Numbered from the stretch's first letter, positions 23,170 through 32,064 are shown. The stretch is DNA of 40,350 bases from JBGTBD01 sp041749475 (GCA_041749475.1 JBGTBD010000016.1:1-40350), one strand, 5' to 3'. A program made the numbers and translations. The notes: generated by a model not told the origin, from the sequence alone.

Positions 23170-25335
23170 CTAGTTATTGCTGCGGATTTCGGAAAGGAAA
23201 TCGGACACTTCGCGCGACAGGCTCTCCGCTTCTTTGGAGAGAGTGCGCGAGGCTTCCACCACTTGTTCGGACATCTGCTCCGCATCGGCAGAGGACATGC
23301 TGACCTCACCGATGTTATTACGAATGGACTGCGTACCCTGCGCCGCCGTCTGCATATTATTGGCGATCTCGTCCGTGACCGCGGATTGCTCCTCCACGGC
23401 GGACGCGATACTACCCGAAAATTCATTCACATGGTGGATGGATTCCTGAATCGATTTTAGCGCCGACACCACCTCGCTTGAGATGTTCTGGATGCTCTCA
23501 ATCTGCGTCGCAATCTCCTCCGTCGCGTTGGTTGTCTGCGTCGCAAGGTTTTTGACTTCGGATGCGACGACGGCGAAGCCTTTACCTGCTTCCCCCGCCC
23601 GCGCCGATTCAATGGTGGCATTTAGCGCCAGCAGGTTGATCTGCTCGGCGATGTCCTTGATCACGCGCACAATGTCGCCGATCTCAGCCGCCGCGCCTTC
23701 CAGCAACTTGGCTTTCACGTCAGCCTTCTCCGCCCGCGCCACCGTTTCACTGACGACATGCGTAGACTTAGAGACCTGACTGGAAATTTCTTTTACAGAT
23801 GCCGTCATTTCTTCGGCGGCGGAAGCGACGGTCTGTACGTTACTGCTGGTCTGCTCTGCCGATGCCGAGACATCGTTTGCCTTCTGCGACACCTGATTGA
23901 CGTTCACGGCCATGGATTCCGCTGTGTGCAGCAGCTCCGTCGCCGCGGAGGCTACGGAGTTGATGACCCCCTGAACCCGGGACTCGAAACTATTGGCCAG
24001 GTTGTGCATGGATGCTTTCTTCTCCTCGACCGCCGCTTCTTCGGCAATGGCCCGGCTTTCCTCAGCTTTACGGCTCTTGATGGCATTGGCCTTGAAGGTT
24101 TCCAATGCCCGCGCCATCTCGCCGATTTCATCCCCCGAGTCAACAGACGGGATGTCGATACTGGTGTTTCCCTTCGCCAGCTCGCCCATGCAGGCATTGA
24201 GCGCCGAGAGGCGACGCGTGATGCGCAACACCAGCGGGATACTGACGATAGAGACCAGCATCACACCGGCAACAATAAGGACGACCGTCCATTTCAACAT
24301 CTCGTTGACCGGTTGCGCGATCATTTGGTCATCCAGCTCGGCGACGATGGCATATTCCGTGTCGTAGAAGGATAGAGGCTTATAGAAAATATGCGCCTGC
24401 GTGTTGTCGAGCGCCTTGCCTTCGATGAACCCTGACTTACCATCGAACGCGCCAGCGATCTGGGGAAGAACGACCTTGGTTTTCAGGACATCGTTCTCAT
24501 CCGTCCACGGAGAATCGGAACGAAGCAGCATATCACTGCCTACCAGATACATATTGATGCCGTGCGCAACCGTATCATCCGCCGTCGTAAGCGAGTTATC
24601 CAGCACATCGCTGATTTTGTCGATGGGCAACTGGAACGCCACAACGCCTAGCTTGACTCCGTTTACATCATAAAGAGGCGTGGCGATGAACGCCGCCGCA
24701 TCCCCGTTGCTGGGACCGTAAGCAGCGAAATCGACGAAGGAAATCTGCCCCTTCGCGCTGGCATTCGCTTTTCTAAACACCTGCGCAAGGCCGGTATCTT
24801 TCCATTTACCCGTCACCAGATTTGTAGCGTAATCGCGTTCCTTGAATACGGTGTAAATAACATTACCTGAATCATCGATCAGGAAGATGTCATAATATCC
24901 GCGCATCTTAAGGATAGAGCGCACGAGCGGGTGATACTGTGCATGAGTCGCAGAATAAGCAGAGCCGTCCGCCGCGCTGTCGAGATCGAGCTTCTTGCCG
25001 ATCGCATGGGGGTTCTGGTCGATATAAAGCGTCTGCAGGACTTCGGTCTGGTTGATGCCGAATTCCTGCCACCCCGCCTGATATTCTTTGAACGCGCGGA
25101 TGATCGAGAAATCATTGCTAAGGAATGTCAGGTCATCCGTAATGTGGGTAAGATAGTTTTTCAGCTCTTCGCTTTTCTCATTCTCCAGAATGCTCAATTG
25201 CTGTTTATACGCATCCGTCAGCGCTTCTTTGGATTGGATGAAGTTCGCCGCGCCCACAGCAACCGCCGTGAAGATGACGGCGATGATGATATTGAGGGGA
25301 ATCTTCTGTGAGATATTGAGGTTCGAGAGCGACAT
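23170..25335 (-). CDS. Methyl-accepting chemotaxis protein with Cache sensor
   Basis: A 721-residue transmembrane chemoreceptor. The first membrane helix is at about residues 12-31. A periplasmic double-Cache-like sensor follows at 35-345 (YYDIFLIDDSGNVIYTVFKE, then GVVAFQLPIDKI and DMLLRSDSPWTDE). The second helix is at 349-371, HAMP at about 372-425, and then the signalling hairpin with its tip EQINLLALNATIESARAGEAGKGFAVVASEVKNLA. There is no C-terminal CheR-binding pentapeptide. The start at 25335 has AGGA upstream; a longer frame to 25470 adds an Arg/His-rich piece outside the family. The ligand is unknown. The gene leads into arsC with a 12-base gap. Confidence 0.93.
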   Translation of the reverse strand: MSLSNLNISQKIPLNIIIAVIFTAVAVGAANFIQSKEALTDAYKQQLSILENEKSEELKNYLTHITDDLTFLSNDFSIIRAFKEYQAGWQEFGINQTEVLQTLYIDQNPHAIGKKLDLDSAADGSAYSATHAQYHPLVRSILKMRGYYDIFLIDDSGNVIYTVFKERDYATNLVTGKWKDTGLAQVFRKANASAKGQISFVDFAAYGPSNGDAAAFIATPLYDVNGVKLGVVAFQLPIDKISDVLDNSLTTADDTVAHGINMYLVGSDMLLRSDSPWTDENDVLKTKVVLPQIAGAFDGKSGFIEGKALDNTQAHIFYKPLSFYDTEYAIVAELDDQMIAQPVNEMLKWTVVLIVAGVMLVSIVSIPLVLRITRRLSALNACMGELAKGNTSIDIPSVDSGDEIGEMARALETFKANAIKSRKAEESRAIAEEAAVEEKKASMHNLANSFESRVQGVINSVASAATELLHTAESMAVNVNQVSQKANDVSASAEQTSSNVQTVASAAEEMTASVKEISSQVSKSTHVVSETVARAEKADVKAKLLEGAAAEIGDIVRVIKDIAEQINLLALNATIESARAGEAGKGFAVVASEVKNLATQTTNATEEIATQIESIQNISSEVVSALKSIQESIHHVNEFSGSIASAVEEQSAVTDEIANNMQTAAQGTQSIRNNIGEVSMSSADAEQMSEQVVEASRTLSKEAESLSREVSDFLSEIRSNN

Positions 25336-25501
25336 GGGTTTGGATCCTACCTGTTCCGATGAATGGTGACGCACACTATGCCACAAGTTTGCGCGCGCGT
25401 GCATGTAATAGCTATAGAACGCTTTCTTTAAAAATCTTCTAATGCGCAGTGTGATATAATTTCTATGCAAAGAACCAGGCCACGTTAGTTCCCCTTCGGC
25501 A

Positions 25502-25530
25502 CAAAAAAAACAGGGCGACCGAAGCCGCCC
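25502..25530 (-). terminator. Rho-independent terminator of the redoxin gene
   Basis: On the minus strand a 7-base stem GGGCGGC / GTCGCCC closes a TTCG tetraloop (25530-25513) and is followed by eight T (25509-25502). It lies 38 bases after the redoxin stop and before the chemoreceptor promoter. Confidence 0.92.
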
Positions 25531-25567
25531 CGTTCAACGAAAGGAAATCTGGTACGGCTAGTCGAAA

Positions 25568-26203
25568 CTAGTCCGCATATTTCACTGCACACCCGTAAGG
25601 TTTTGTCTGCATTACAGCAGGATTCTTGCCTTCCGACAAAGCGTCCACAGCAGCTGTTATATAGTTGTCGGCTTTCTTAACATCAGCCTGATCAGCGCTT
25701 GGGATACTGTCGATAGCACCCATGTAAGCGATTTTGCCATCCTTGTCTATGACAAACATATGCGGCGTGGTTTTAGCACCATAGAGATGGCCGATTTCGC
25801 CTGATGGATCAAGAACATAGTGGCTTGGGGACGCTTTCTTTTCTTTAATCAGCGCGTTAGCTTCATCCGCCGTCATCGCACCTTGTTTTCCAAGCGCGCC
25901 GGAGTTGATGCTGACCCACACTACATCCTTGCCAGTGATGTCCTTTTGCAGGGCCTGCATATCCCCTTTATCGTAATGTTTCTTAACAAACGGACATTCC
26001 GGATTGTTCCATTCAAGGACGACGATCTTACCCTTCAAGGCAGAAAGTTTAACTTCTTTACCATTGGTATCGGTGGCGGTGAAATCCGGAGCCATTTTCC
26101 CCGGCTCGACGGAAGAAGCGCTGGACGCCCCGGCGATGACGGTGACTGCCGCGAACATGGCGATGAAATAGGTAACGGGCTGGAATAACGCTTGTAACTT
26201 CAT
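25568..26203 (-). CDS. Secreted thioredoxin-like redoxin (AhpC/TSA-type fold)
   Basis: A 211-residue protein with a signal peptide or N-terminal anchor (residues 1-31, ending SSASS). The redoxin domain begins PGKMAPDFTATDTNGKEVKLSALKGK. The active-site segment EWNNPECPFVKKHY has C70, followed by VWVSINSG and TTPHMFVIDKDGKIAYMG, the cis-Pro strand of the fold. A further Cys (near C206, in PYGCAVKY) lies at the C-terminus and could be the resolving cysteine. It probably acts as a periplasmic peroxidase or disulphide enzyme. The start at 26203 has GGAGAG upstream; a frame to 26326 would overlap the divergent ABC gene. Confidence 0.88.
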   Translation of the reverse strand: MKLQALFQPVTYFIAMFAAVTVIAGASSASSVEPGKMAPDFTATDTNGKEVKLSALKGKIVVLEWNNPECPFVKKHYDKGDMQALQKDITGKDVVWVSINSGALGKQGAMTADEANALIKEKKASPSHYVLDPSGEIGHLYGAKTTPHMFVIDKDGKIAYMGAIDSIPSADQADVKKADNYITAAVDALSEGKNPAVMQTKPYGCAVKYAD

Positions 26204-26267
26204 GGTAGCTCTCCTATGTGGTGAATGAGTAGACATAGTTTCGGGACGCTCACCTACAAGGTTACGC

Positions 26268-27236
26268 ATGGAAAATATTTTATCGGACGACCCCTCTTCC
26301 CTCGCCATCTCACTGCGGGGCCTCAAGAAAACCTATTCCAGCCGCAAGACTAAGGAAATTAAGGAAGCGCTGAAGGGTATCGATCTCGACATCCCCAAGG
26401 GCTCCATCTACGGCCTGCTCGGCCCTAACGGCGCCGGCAAATCCACACTCATCAACATTCTCGCCGGGCTCGTCATCAAATCAGGCGGTACGGCGACCGT
26501 CCATGGACATGACATCGAGAAGGACATGCGAGCCGCGCGCCTTTCCTTGGGCGTCGTCCCGCAGGAGTTGGTACTCGATACCTTCTTCACCGTGCGCGAA
26601 GCGCTGGAGATTCACGCCGGCTATTACGGCGTTCCCAAAGCCCACCGCCGTACAGATGAGATCATCGACGCGCTGGGCCTCAGCGACAAGGCCAACATCC
26701 CCGCCCGTAAACTCTCAGGCGGGATGCGCCGCCGCCTCCTCATCGCCAAGGCACTGGTGCATAATCCGAAAGTATTGATCCTCGACGAACCGACCGCAGG
26801 CGTGGACGTAGAGCTCCGCACCCAGCTCTGGAACTATGTCCGAAAACTCAATTCCGAAGGCACGACCATCCTGCTGACCACCCATTATCTCGAAGAAGCC
26901 GAAGAACTCTGTGAATACATCGCCATCATCAACCACGGCACGCTCGTCGCCTGTGACCGTAAGGATAAATTGATGCAAGGCTTCGATAGCAAGCAGATGA
27001 TTTTGCGCCTCGTGGACAGCCCCACCACACTCCCCGCCACTCTACAAGCCCAAGGCTGGGAGCTCCGAAAAGACGGCCGCATCGCCCTCCGCTACCAACC
27101 CAGCCAAACCAACTTCGAAAAAATCATCGGGCAGGTCAAAGAAGCGGGCTTACATGTCGTAGACATCTCCACCCGCGAGACCGAACTGGAAGAGATTTTC
27201 CTCCACCTTACGACGGACGCCCCCGCCGCCGCCTAG
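26268..27236 (+). CDS. ABC transporter ATP-binding protein (ABC-2 export type)
   Basis: A 322-residue ABC ATPase. Walker A GPNGAGKST is at 52-60, the Q-loop at VVPQE, the signature LSGGM at 149-153, Walker B LILDEP at 170-175, and the switch His in LTTHYLEEAEEL. The C-terminal 90 residues form the extra domain seen in DrrA/NodI-like ABC-2 exporters. The partner membrane protein is not adjacent: the next gene runs the other way and overlaps this one by four bases. The substrate is therefore not predictable. Divergent from the redoxin gene with a 64-base gap. Confidence 0.92.
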   Translation: MENILSDDPSSLAISLRGLKKTYSSRKTKEIKEALKGIDLDIPKGSIYGLLGPNGAGKSTLINILAGLVIKSGGTATVHGHDIEKDMRAARLSLGVVPQELVLDTFFTVREALEIHAGYYGVPKAHRRTDEIIDALGLSDKANIPARKLSGGMRRRLLIAKALVHNPKVLILDEPTAGVDVELRTQLWNYVRKLNSEGTTILLTTHYLEEAEELCEYIAIINHGTLVACDRKDKLMQGFDSKQMILRLVDSPTTLPATLQAQGWELRKDGRIALRYQPSQTNFEKIIGQVKEAGLHVVDISTRETELEEIFLHLTTDAPAAA

Positions 27237-29365
27237 CGCTCCATCACCGGCGTTGTGGGACGGTGGATGATAGCGCCTCCCTCTGCAATGTCCGCAAGCC
27301 TAAGCACTTCCGGCTGCAACCGCTTCACCGCAGCTTCTAATTCCTTCACCGCCGCATTCGTCCAGCCGAATCCCTGGCAATTCATGGCGTAGCCTTTATC
27401 GACGAACTGGCTGGTATCCGCCGTACCCGTCTTCCCTTCGTATTTCTCGCGCATCTCACCGCTAAGGTTGAATTCACGCGTGATGGTATCGAGGAACCCG
27501 GTCGCCACCTGCAATGCTTCCTTGTGATAGCCGTATTTTTCCATCGCCTCCACCGCGACAACGACGAGCGGCGGCCACATCATCGGATAATCCCACTGGC
27601 AACCCGTTTGGCGGTCACTGGTAAAAAGGCCGTGCATATTCTCATCCACCAATCTCGGGTAGATATGCTGCATGATGGAAGCCGCTTCTTCTTTGGACGC
27701 CAAGCCCACCCACATGGGGAAGAATGCGGTGGCGTAATTATAATCACGGTGCTGCGGCATTCCGAACGCTTCGCGCGCCTCGTCCCGCGTGAACGCATCG
27801 CGGTATGCCCCGCCTCGCCCCTCATCCCCAGCGTCCCACAGATGGGTATGGATGGCCTGCTTGGTTTCCGCCGCTGCGCCTTTCCAATGCGCCGCCTTCG
27901 CTTCAAACTCTGGGGCCTTGAGGTCAGCACCCGCCTCATGCGCATGTTTGGCCAGTTCGTCGAATATCTGCCCCAGCCCCTGCTCATGCTTGAAGCGCAA
28001 CGAATTGAGGCAGACGGGAAGATAGCTCGCCACATCCGCGTTGAAGAACCCGAATCGCTCGGAGGGGTCAAACCCGCTTTCGCGCATCGCACGGTCGCCT
28101 TTGTAATATTCTTCCGTCAGCGGGTCTTGACGCGGGTGCGCCGGGTCATAGGCCAGACTCTCCGGGTCTGCTTTCGCGTCATAGAAGCGTGACAGATAAT
28201 ACCGCGCCTCGCGCTCTTCGGGTGACGCTGTATCCCGCTCAAACGGCTTGTCCGCATATTTCGCATGATACTCGCGCAATGCGCGGAGCGCCGCCGGATA
28301 ATGATCTTTCTCACATTCATTCACCTCACCGCTCGGCGTTCCCAAGTGCGAATCATACTTGGAAAGGCCGGTGGCTTCATCCTTATGCGGCTCGCTCACC
28401 CAGTGGGTATGATACGCCTCCGCCAGCGTCGCCGCCCGTTCCAGCCAGTCATATTTCTCTTCCGGTGGCGGGGGTGATATGCTGTCATAATTGAGAAAGA
28501 TATTGATGATCTTGCCCGTCAGCAGCGGCGGTTGGGAGCGGGCCTTGTCCGTATCGTAATAATAGGTGCGGTTACCGTTCAGCACCGTTCCGTAATGCTC
28601 CACCTCATAGAGCAGCCCATCCACGATATCCTTCGCCAATCCGAATTTGCCCGACTGCAACAGCCCCCGCACCACGAAGGCTGAATCCCAGCCATACATC
28701 TCGTTGAACCGTGTTCCGGGAACGATATAGGCGTGTGGCACATAAAGCAGCCCATGCCCCTTGAGTTCCGGGTCGAACGGCTCGCCTCGAGTCGGGATAA
28801 TTCGCGGGATGATGCGGTTAAAATCCGCATCCGTCATGATGTTACGCTCCAGCATGTTCCATGCGAGCGATTTATCGAGATCGTCGACGAATGTGCCAAC
28901 GATTGCGTTCTCAAACGCCTTACCATCCAATCCCTCATGTGCGAATTCTTCGCGTTTGAGGTTGACGGTTTCCAGAACCGTATGCACGCGCATCTTGGCA
29001 CGGATCATGCGGTCGCGGTAATCTTCGTGGTTTTCGCTAGCGGCAATATAGAGATTTTGATCTTTCGGTCCAAGCACCCCATAAGGCGACGTTTCGTCAT
29101 CCGGTTCTTTCTGCTTCAACGCGATCTTATCATCCTCCGCCCCGCCGAGATACAGATGCTCCGGCGTGCGCAGCAGCTTCCACCACATGGTGTCGATATG
29201 CTCATTAACGGGGCCAAGCGCCGCCAGCGTCTGATTCGCTTTCTCAGCGATCTTACGTTCAACACTGATGGGTTTTGGGTTTGTTACAGCATGAGCAATG
29301 AAAGTATCCGGCGTACCACTATCGCCAGCCCCTTCATAACCACCGTCACGCAAATCATCGGCCAC
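27233..29365 (-). CDS. GH37 trehalase-like glycosidase
   Basis: A 710-residue cytoplasmic protein (no signal peptide) with the hallmarks of GH37 trehalase, which hydrolyses alpha,alpha-trehalose. Seen are VPGTRFNEMYGWDS (215-228, family signature 1), the RSQPP motif (276-280), ESGFDPSERF (429-438) with the likely general acid D433, and QWDYPMMWPP (590-599, signature 2). GFGWTN (665-670) also matches. The glycine-rich segment with a catalytic Glu that usually precedes GFGWTN is changed here, so activity or specificity may differ. A GTG start at 29365 with AGGA seven bases upstream is used. It converges with the ABC ATPase gene, four bases overlapping. Confidence 0.88.
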   Translation of the reverse strand: MADDLRDGGYEGAGDSGTPDTFIAHAVTNPKPISVERKIAEKANQTLAALGPVNEHIDTMWWKLLRTPEHLYLGGAEDDKIALKQKEPDDETSPYGVLGPKDQNLYIAASENHEDYRDRMIRAKMRVHTVLETVNLKREEFAHEGLDGKAFENAIVGTFVDDLDKSLAWNMLERNIMTDADFNRIIPRIIPTRGEPFDPELKGHGLLYVPHAYIVPGTRFNEMYGWDSAFVVRGLLQSGKFGLAKDIVDGLLYEVEHYGTVLNGNRTYYYDTDKARSQPPLLTGKIINIFLNYDSISPPPPEEKYDWLERAATLAEAYHTHWVSEPHKDEATGLSKYDSHLGTPSGEVNECEKDHYPAALRALREYHAKYADKPFERDTASPEEREARYYLSRFYDAKADPESLAYDPAHPRQDPLTEEYYKGDRAMRESGFDPSERFGFFNADVASYLPVCLNSLRFKHEQGLGQIFDELAKHAHEAGADLKAPEFEAKAAHWKGAAAETKQAIHTHLWDAGDEGRGGAYRDAFTRDEAREAFGMPQHRDYNYATAFFPMWVGLASKEEAASIMQHIYPRLVDENMHGLFTSDRQTGCQWDYPMMWPPLVVVAVEAMEKYGYHKEALQVATGFLDTITREFNLSGEMREKYEGKTGTADTSQFVDKGYAMNCQGFGWTNAAVKELEAAVKRLQPEVLRLADIAEGGAIIHRPTTPVMER

Positions 29366-29529
29366 AGGTGCATCCTGCTTCTATTGTTATCCCGCATTTC
29401 TACACAATTTTACTGTATTTAGATAGGGGATGCCCGCTGATTTCATGAAACTGTCACAGATTATCAGGCTTCCTCAAAGTTCGCGGTTGTAGGCGTGCAG
29501 CGGGTTCGTTATAAGAAACCATCCCTCGC

Positions 29530-29606
29530 GGACCCGTAGCTCAGCTGGATAGAGCGTTGCCCTCCGAAGGCAAAGGTCGCACGTTCGAATCGTGTCGGGT
29601 CCGCCA
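29530..29606 (+). tRNA. tRNA-Arg (anticodon CCG)
   Basis: A 77-base tRNA. The acceptor stem GGACCCG (29530-29536) pairs with CGGGTCC, with discriminator G and an encoded CCA. The D arm is GCTCAGCTGGATAGAGC, and the loop CTCCGAA carries CCG between GTTGC and GGCAA arms; the T loop is TTCGAAT. It reads CGG codons. The encoded 3' end is part of the inverted repeat that follows. Confidence 0.96.
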
Positions 29607-29647
29607 TATGACATAGGCTCCAAACGGAGCCTATGTCATATGGCGGA
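29600..29647. repeat. Perfect 22-bp inverted repeat overlapping the tRNA-Arg 3' end
   Basis: The 22 bases 29600-29621 are exactly complementary in reverse to 29626-29647, with a 4-base loop (AAAC). The left arm contains the last seven tRNA bases (TCCGCCA), so the precursor transcript could fold the tRNA 3' end into a hairpin. There is no T run after it, so it is not a standard terminator. Confidence 0.9.
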
Positions 29648-29680
29648 ATCAACTTCGTAACGAGAACGTGCCCGTTCGAC

Positions 29681-29746
29681 AATTCCGCAGTAGCGGAATT
29701 GGACGTGAGCAAAGCGAACGCCCGAAGGGTGAGGGTCAGTAGACCC
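29681..29746. repeat. Two AGTA-loop hairpins downstream of tRNA-Arg
   Basis: An 8-bp stem AATTCCGC / GCGGAATT (29681-29700) and a 5-bp stem GGGTC / GACCC (29733-29746) both close the same AGTA tetraloop. No gene frame covers the region 29607-29824. The two look like parts of one structured element with the inverted repeat before them. Confidence 0.6.
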
Positions 29747-29824
29747 GAATCAATTGTGTCGGTTTATAACTCATATTGCGCTAGCAACATGCAATCTCAT
29801 CCCCAGTTCTAACAAAACGAATTC

Positions 29825-29851
29825 ACAAAAAAAAGGAGGCCGAAAGCCTCC
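29825..29851 (-). terminator. Rho-independent terminator of clpP
   Basis: On the minus strand the stem GGAGGC / GCCTCC (29851-29846 and 29840-29835) is followed by a run of T (29834-29827). It lies about 28 bases past the clpP stop. TTTT on the plus side may let it also work from the tRNA side. Confidence 0.88.
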
Positions 29852-29878
29852 CTTTTCCTATTCAAATGCAAGAAAATA

Positions 29879-30520
29879 TTACTTCTTCTTCTCTTTCTTA
29901 TCCAGCGACTCGCGTGCATCGAGCACTTCGTCGATCAGGCCGAATTTCTTGGCCGTTTCAGGGTCCATGAAGTTATCGCGATCCATCGCTTTTTCGATGA
30001 TCGGCAATTTCTGGCCGGTGTGCTTGACGTAGATATTATTGAGACGGCGGCGCAGGCTGAGGATTTCCTGAGCATGAATTTCAATATCCGATGCCTGCCC
30101 ACGGAACCCGCCGGAAGGCTGGTGAATCATGATGCGTGCATTGGTCGTAGCGTAACGCTTACCCGGTTCACCCGCCGCAAGCAGCAGAGAGCCCATGGAG
30201 GCGGCTTGGCCGATGCAGAGCGTCGCCACTTTCGGGCGGATATAATTCATGGTGTCATAAATCGAAAGCCCTGCCGTGACGACGCCGCCGGGGGAATTGA
30301 TATACATGAATATTTCCTTGTCCGGGTTCTCGGATTCGAGGAATAGCAGCTGCGCGACGATCAGGCTCGCCATGTTATCTTCCACCTGTCCGGTGACAAA
30401 GATGATACGCTCCTTTAAGAGGCGCGAATAGATATCGTACGCACGTTCACCGCGGCTCGTCTGTTCGACGACCATCGGCACTAGCGCACTGTAGGTTTCC
30501 AGCATTTTATCGGGATACAT
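29879..30520 (-). CDS. clpP: ATP-dependent Clp protease proteolytic subunit
   Basis: A 213-residue ClpP serine protease subunit, which forms a double heptamer with ClpX or ClpA. The catalytic triad is S108 in GQAASMGS, H133 in MIHQPSGG and D182 in MDRDNFM. The YINSPGGVVTAG segment builds the oxyanion loop. The C-terminus is a basic/acidic tail (ESLDKKEKKK). It follows the trigger factor gene by 32 bases on the same strand, the usual tig-clpP order. A terminator follows, so clpX is not in the same run. Confidence 0.97.
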   Translation of the reverse strand: MYPDKMLETYSALVPMVVEQTSRGERAYDIYSRLLKERIIFVTGQVEDNMASLIVAQLLFLESENPDKEIFMYINSPGGVVTAGLSIYDTMNYIRPKVATLCIGQAASMGSLLLAAGEPGKRYATTNARIMIHQPSGGFRGQASDIEIHAQEILSLRRRLNNIYVKHTGQKLPIIEKAMDRDNFMDPETAKKFGLIDEVLDARESLDKKEKKK

Positions 30521-30552
30521 CGTTTAAACTCCTTGAAAGGCGTGATCGTTGC

Positions 30553-32064
30553 TTACTTGCCTGCCTTGGTTTTTTTTGTAGCGGTTTTCTCTGCAGGAGC
30601 CTTCTCTTTGGCGCTTGCTTTCTTTTCCGTCTTTTTGGCTTTTGAGCCACCATGGTCGTGGTCGTGACCGTGGTTGCAATCGGGGCCGTGTACGTGCCCG
30701 TCCTCATCATCGTGATGGTGATGATGAATCGCGGCTTGCTCGGCTTCCGATTCTTCCATCAACTCTTTCAGCGTCACCTTCTTATCCTTGGTGGTAACCT
30801 GCGTCAGGATGTAATCGACGGCTTTTTCTTCCAGCAACGGCCCGCGCAATTCCTGCACGGCTTGCGGATTGCTCTTGTAATATTCATAGACCTGCTTTTC
30901 CTGTCCCGGGAACATACGCGCCTGCTCTTGCACCGCGCGGCCCAGCTCGTCGCCAGTCACCTGAATGCTCTGCTTGCGGGCGATGTCGGAAAGCAGGATA
31001 CCCAGTTTCACGCGACGTGCCGCAATCTCTTCATATTCCTTTTTCATCTCCGCTTCGGATTTGTCATCTTCCGCTTCGCCACGCGCTTTCGCTTGCTCGA
31101 ACTGTTTCCAGATGGCATCAAATTCCAGCTTCAACATGCCCGGCGGAACGTCGAACTTGCAAACGGGCTCGAGCTTATCGAACAGTTCTTTTTTCACGTT
31201 GTTACGCACCATCCCGGCATATTCCCCGGCGAGTTGCTTCTCAAGAATCTCTTTCAGTTGCGCGAAGCTATCCTGCCCCAGCGTCTTGGCGAACGCGTCA
31301 TCCGCTTCCGGAAGTTCGACTTCTTTCACCTCATGCACGGTCACTTCGAATTTTGCCGGCGCGCCAGCGAGTTCCACCTTGTGGTATTCTTTCGGGAACG
31401 TGACGTTCACGTCGAGGCTGTCACCCGCTTTCTTGCCGATAAGTTGCTCCTCGAACCCGGGGATGAACTGGCCGGAGCCGAGTTCCAGTGAGTAGCCCTT
31501 AGCTTCCCCGCCCTCGAACGCGACATCCTTCACGAAGCCCTTGAAGTCGATGATGACGACATCGCCCTTCTCGGCTTTCGCAGCCTTATCCTTGGCTTTC
31601 AAGCCACGATAGCGGTTACGCAGCATATCGATGGCGCGGTTCAGTTCTACTTCATCCACCTCCACAACAGGACGCTCGACGGTGATTTTACCGAACGCGA
31701 TTTCCGGCACTTCGGGCATGATCTCAAATGCGATAGAAAGGGACAGATCGCCGCCTTCCTTGAATTCTTTGATGCTCACTTTCGGCGCCATCGCCGGGCG
31801 GAGGTTGTTTTTCTTCACCAATTCTTCGGAAGCTTCGTTGACCAGACGGTCAAGGGTTTCACCCATCACGGACTGGCCATATTTCTGTTTCAGCACGCTG
31901 GCCGGAATCTTGCCCGGACGGAAGCCCGGCAGCTTGACATTCTTGCTGACGCGCGCGAGTTCGCGTTCCATTTTCTCTTCCACCGTCTTCGCGCCGATGA
32001 CCACGTCAAATGCGCGGCTCAGGCCTTTATTTTCGGTTTCGGTGATTTTCATCTGTACGGCCAT
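30553..32064 (-). CDS. tig: Trigger factor, with His-rich C-terminal tail
   Basis: A 503-residue ribosome-associated chaperone and prolyl isomerase; about 430-450 residues is usual. The ribosome-binding signature LPGFRPGKIP is at about 45-54. The PPIase domain spans about 160-245 (GDVVIIDFKGFV, then GSGQFIPGFEEQLIG), followed by the helical C-terminal domain. Residues 447-471 form a tail with 12 histidines plus Asp, Gly and one Cys, then a Lys/Ala tail to residue 503. The added tail is outside the known fold and looks able to bind metal ions. The gene is upstream of clpP, and znuB/znuC are next upstream. Confidence 0.95.
   Translation of the reverse strand: MAVQMKITETENKGLSRAFDVVIGAKTVEEKMERELARVSKNVKLPGFRPGKIPASVLKQKYGQSVMGETLDRLVNEASEELVKKNNLRPAMAPKVSIKEFKEGGDLSLSIAFEIMPEVPEIAFGKITVERPVVEVDEVELNRAIDMLRNRYRGLKAKDKAAKAEKGDVVIIDFKGFVKDVAFEGGEAKGYSLELGSGQFIPGFEEQLIGKKAGDSLDVNVTFPKEYHKVELAGAPAKFEVTVHEVKEVELPEADDAFAKTLGQDSFAQLKEILEKQLAGEYAGMVRNNVKKELFDKLEPVCKFDVPPGMLKLEFDAIWKQFEQAKARGEAEDDKSEAEMKKEYEEIAARRVKLGILLSDIARKQSIQVTGDELGRAVQEQARMFPGQEKQVYEYYKSNPQAVQELRGPLLEEKAVDYILTQVTTKDKKVTLKELMEESEAEQAAIHHHHHDDEDGHVHGPDCNHGHDHDHGGSKAKKTEKKASAKEKAPAEKTATKKTKAGK

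Noticed and set aside
29509..29712. 67-codon minus-strand frame over tRNA-Arg
   Set aside because: The sequence is the reverse of the tRNA and its inverted repeat; the RFERATFAFGG-type peptide is a known artefact of tRNA genes.
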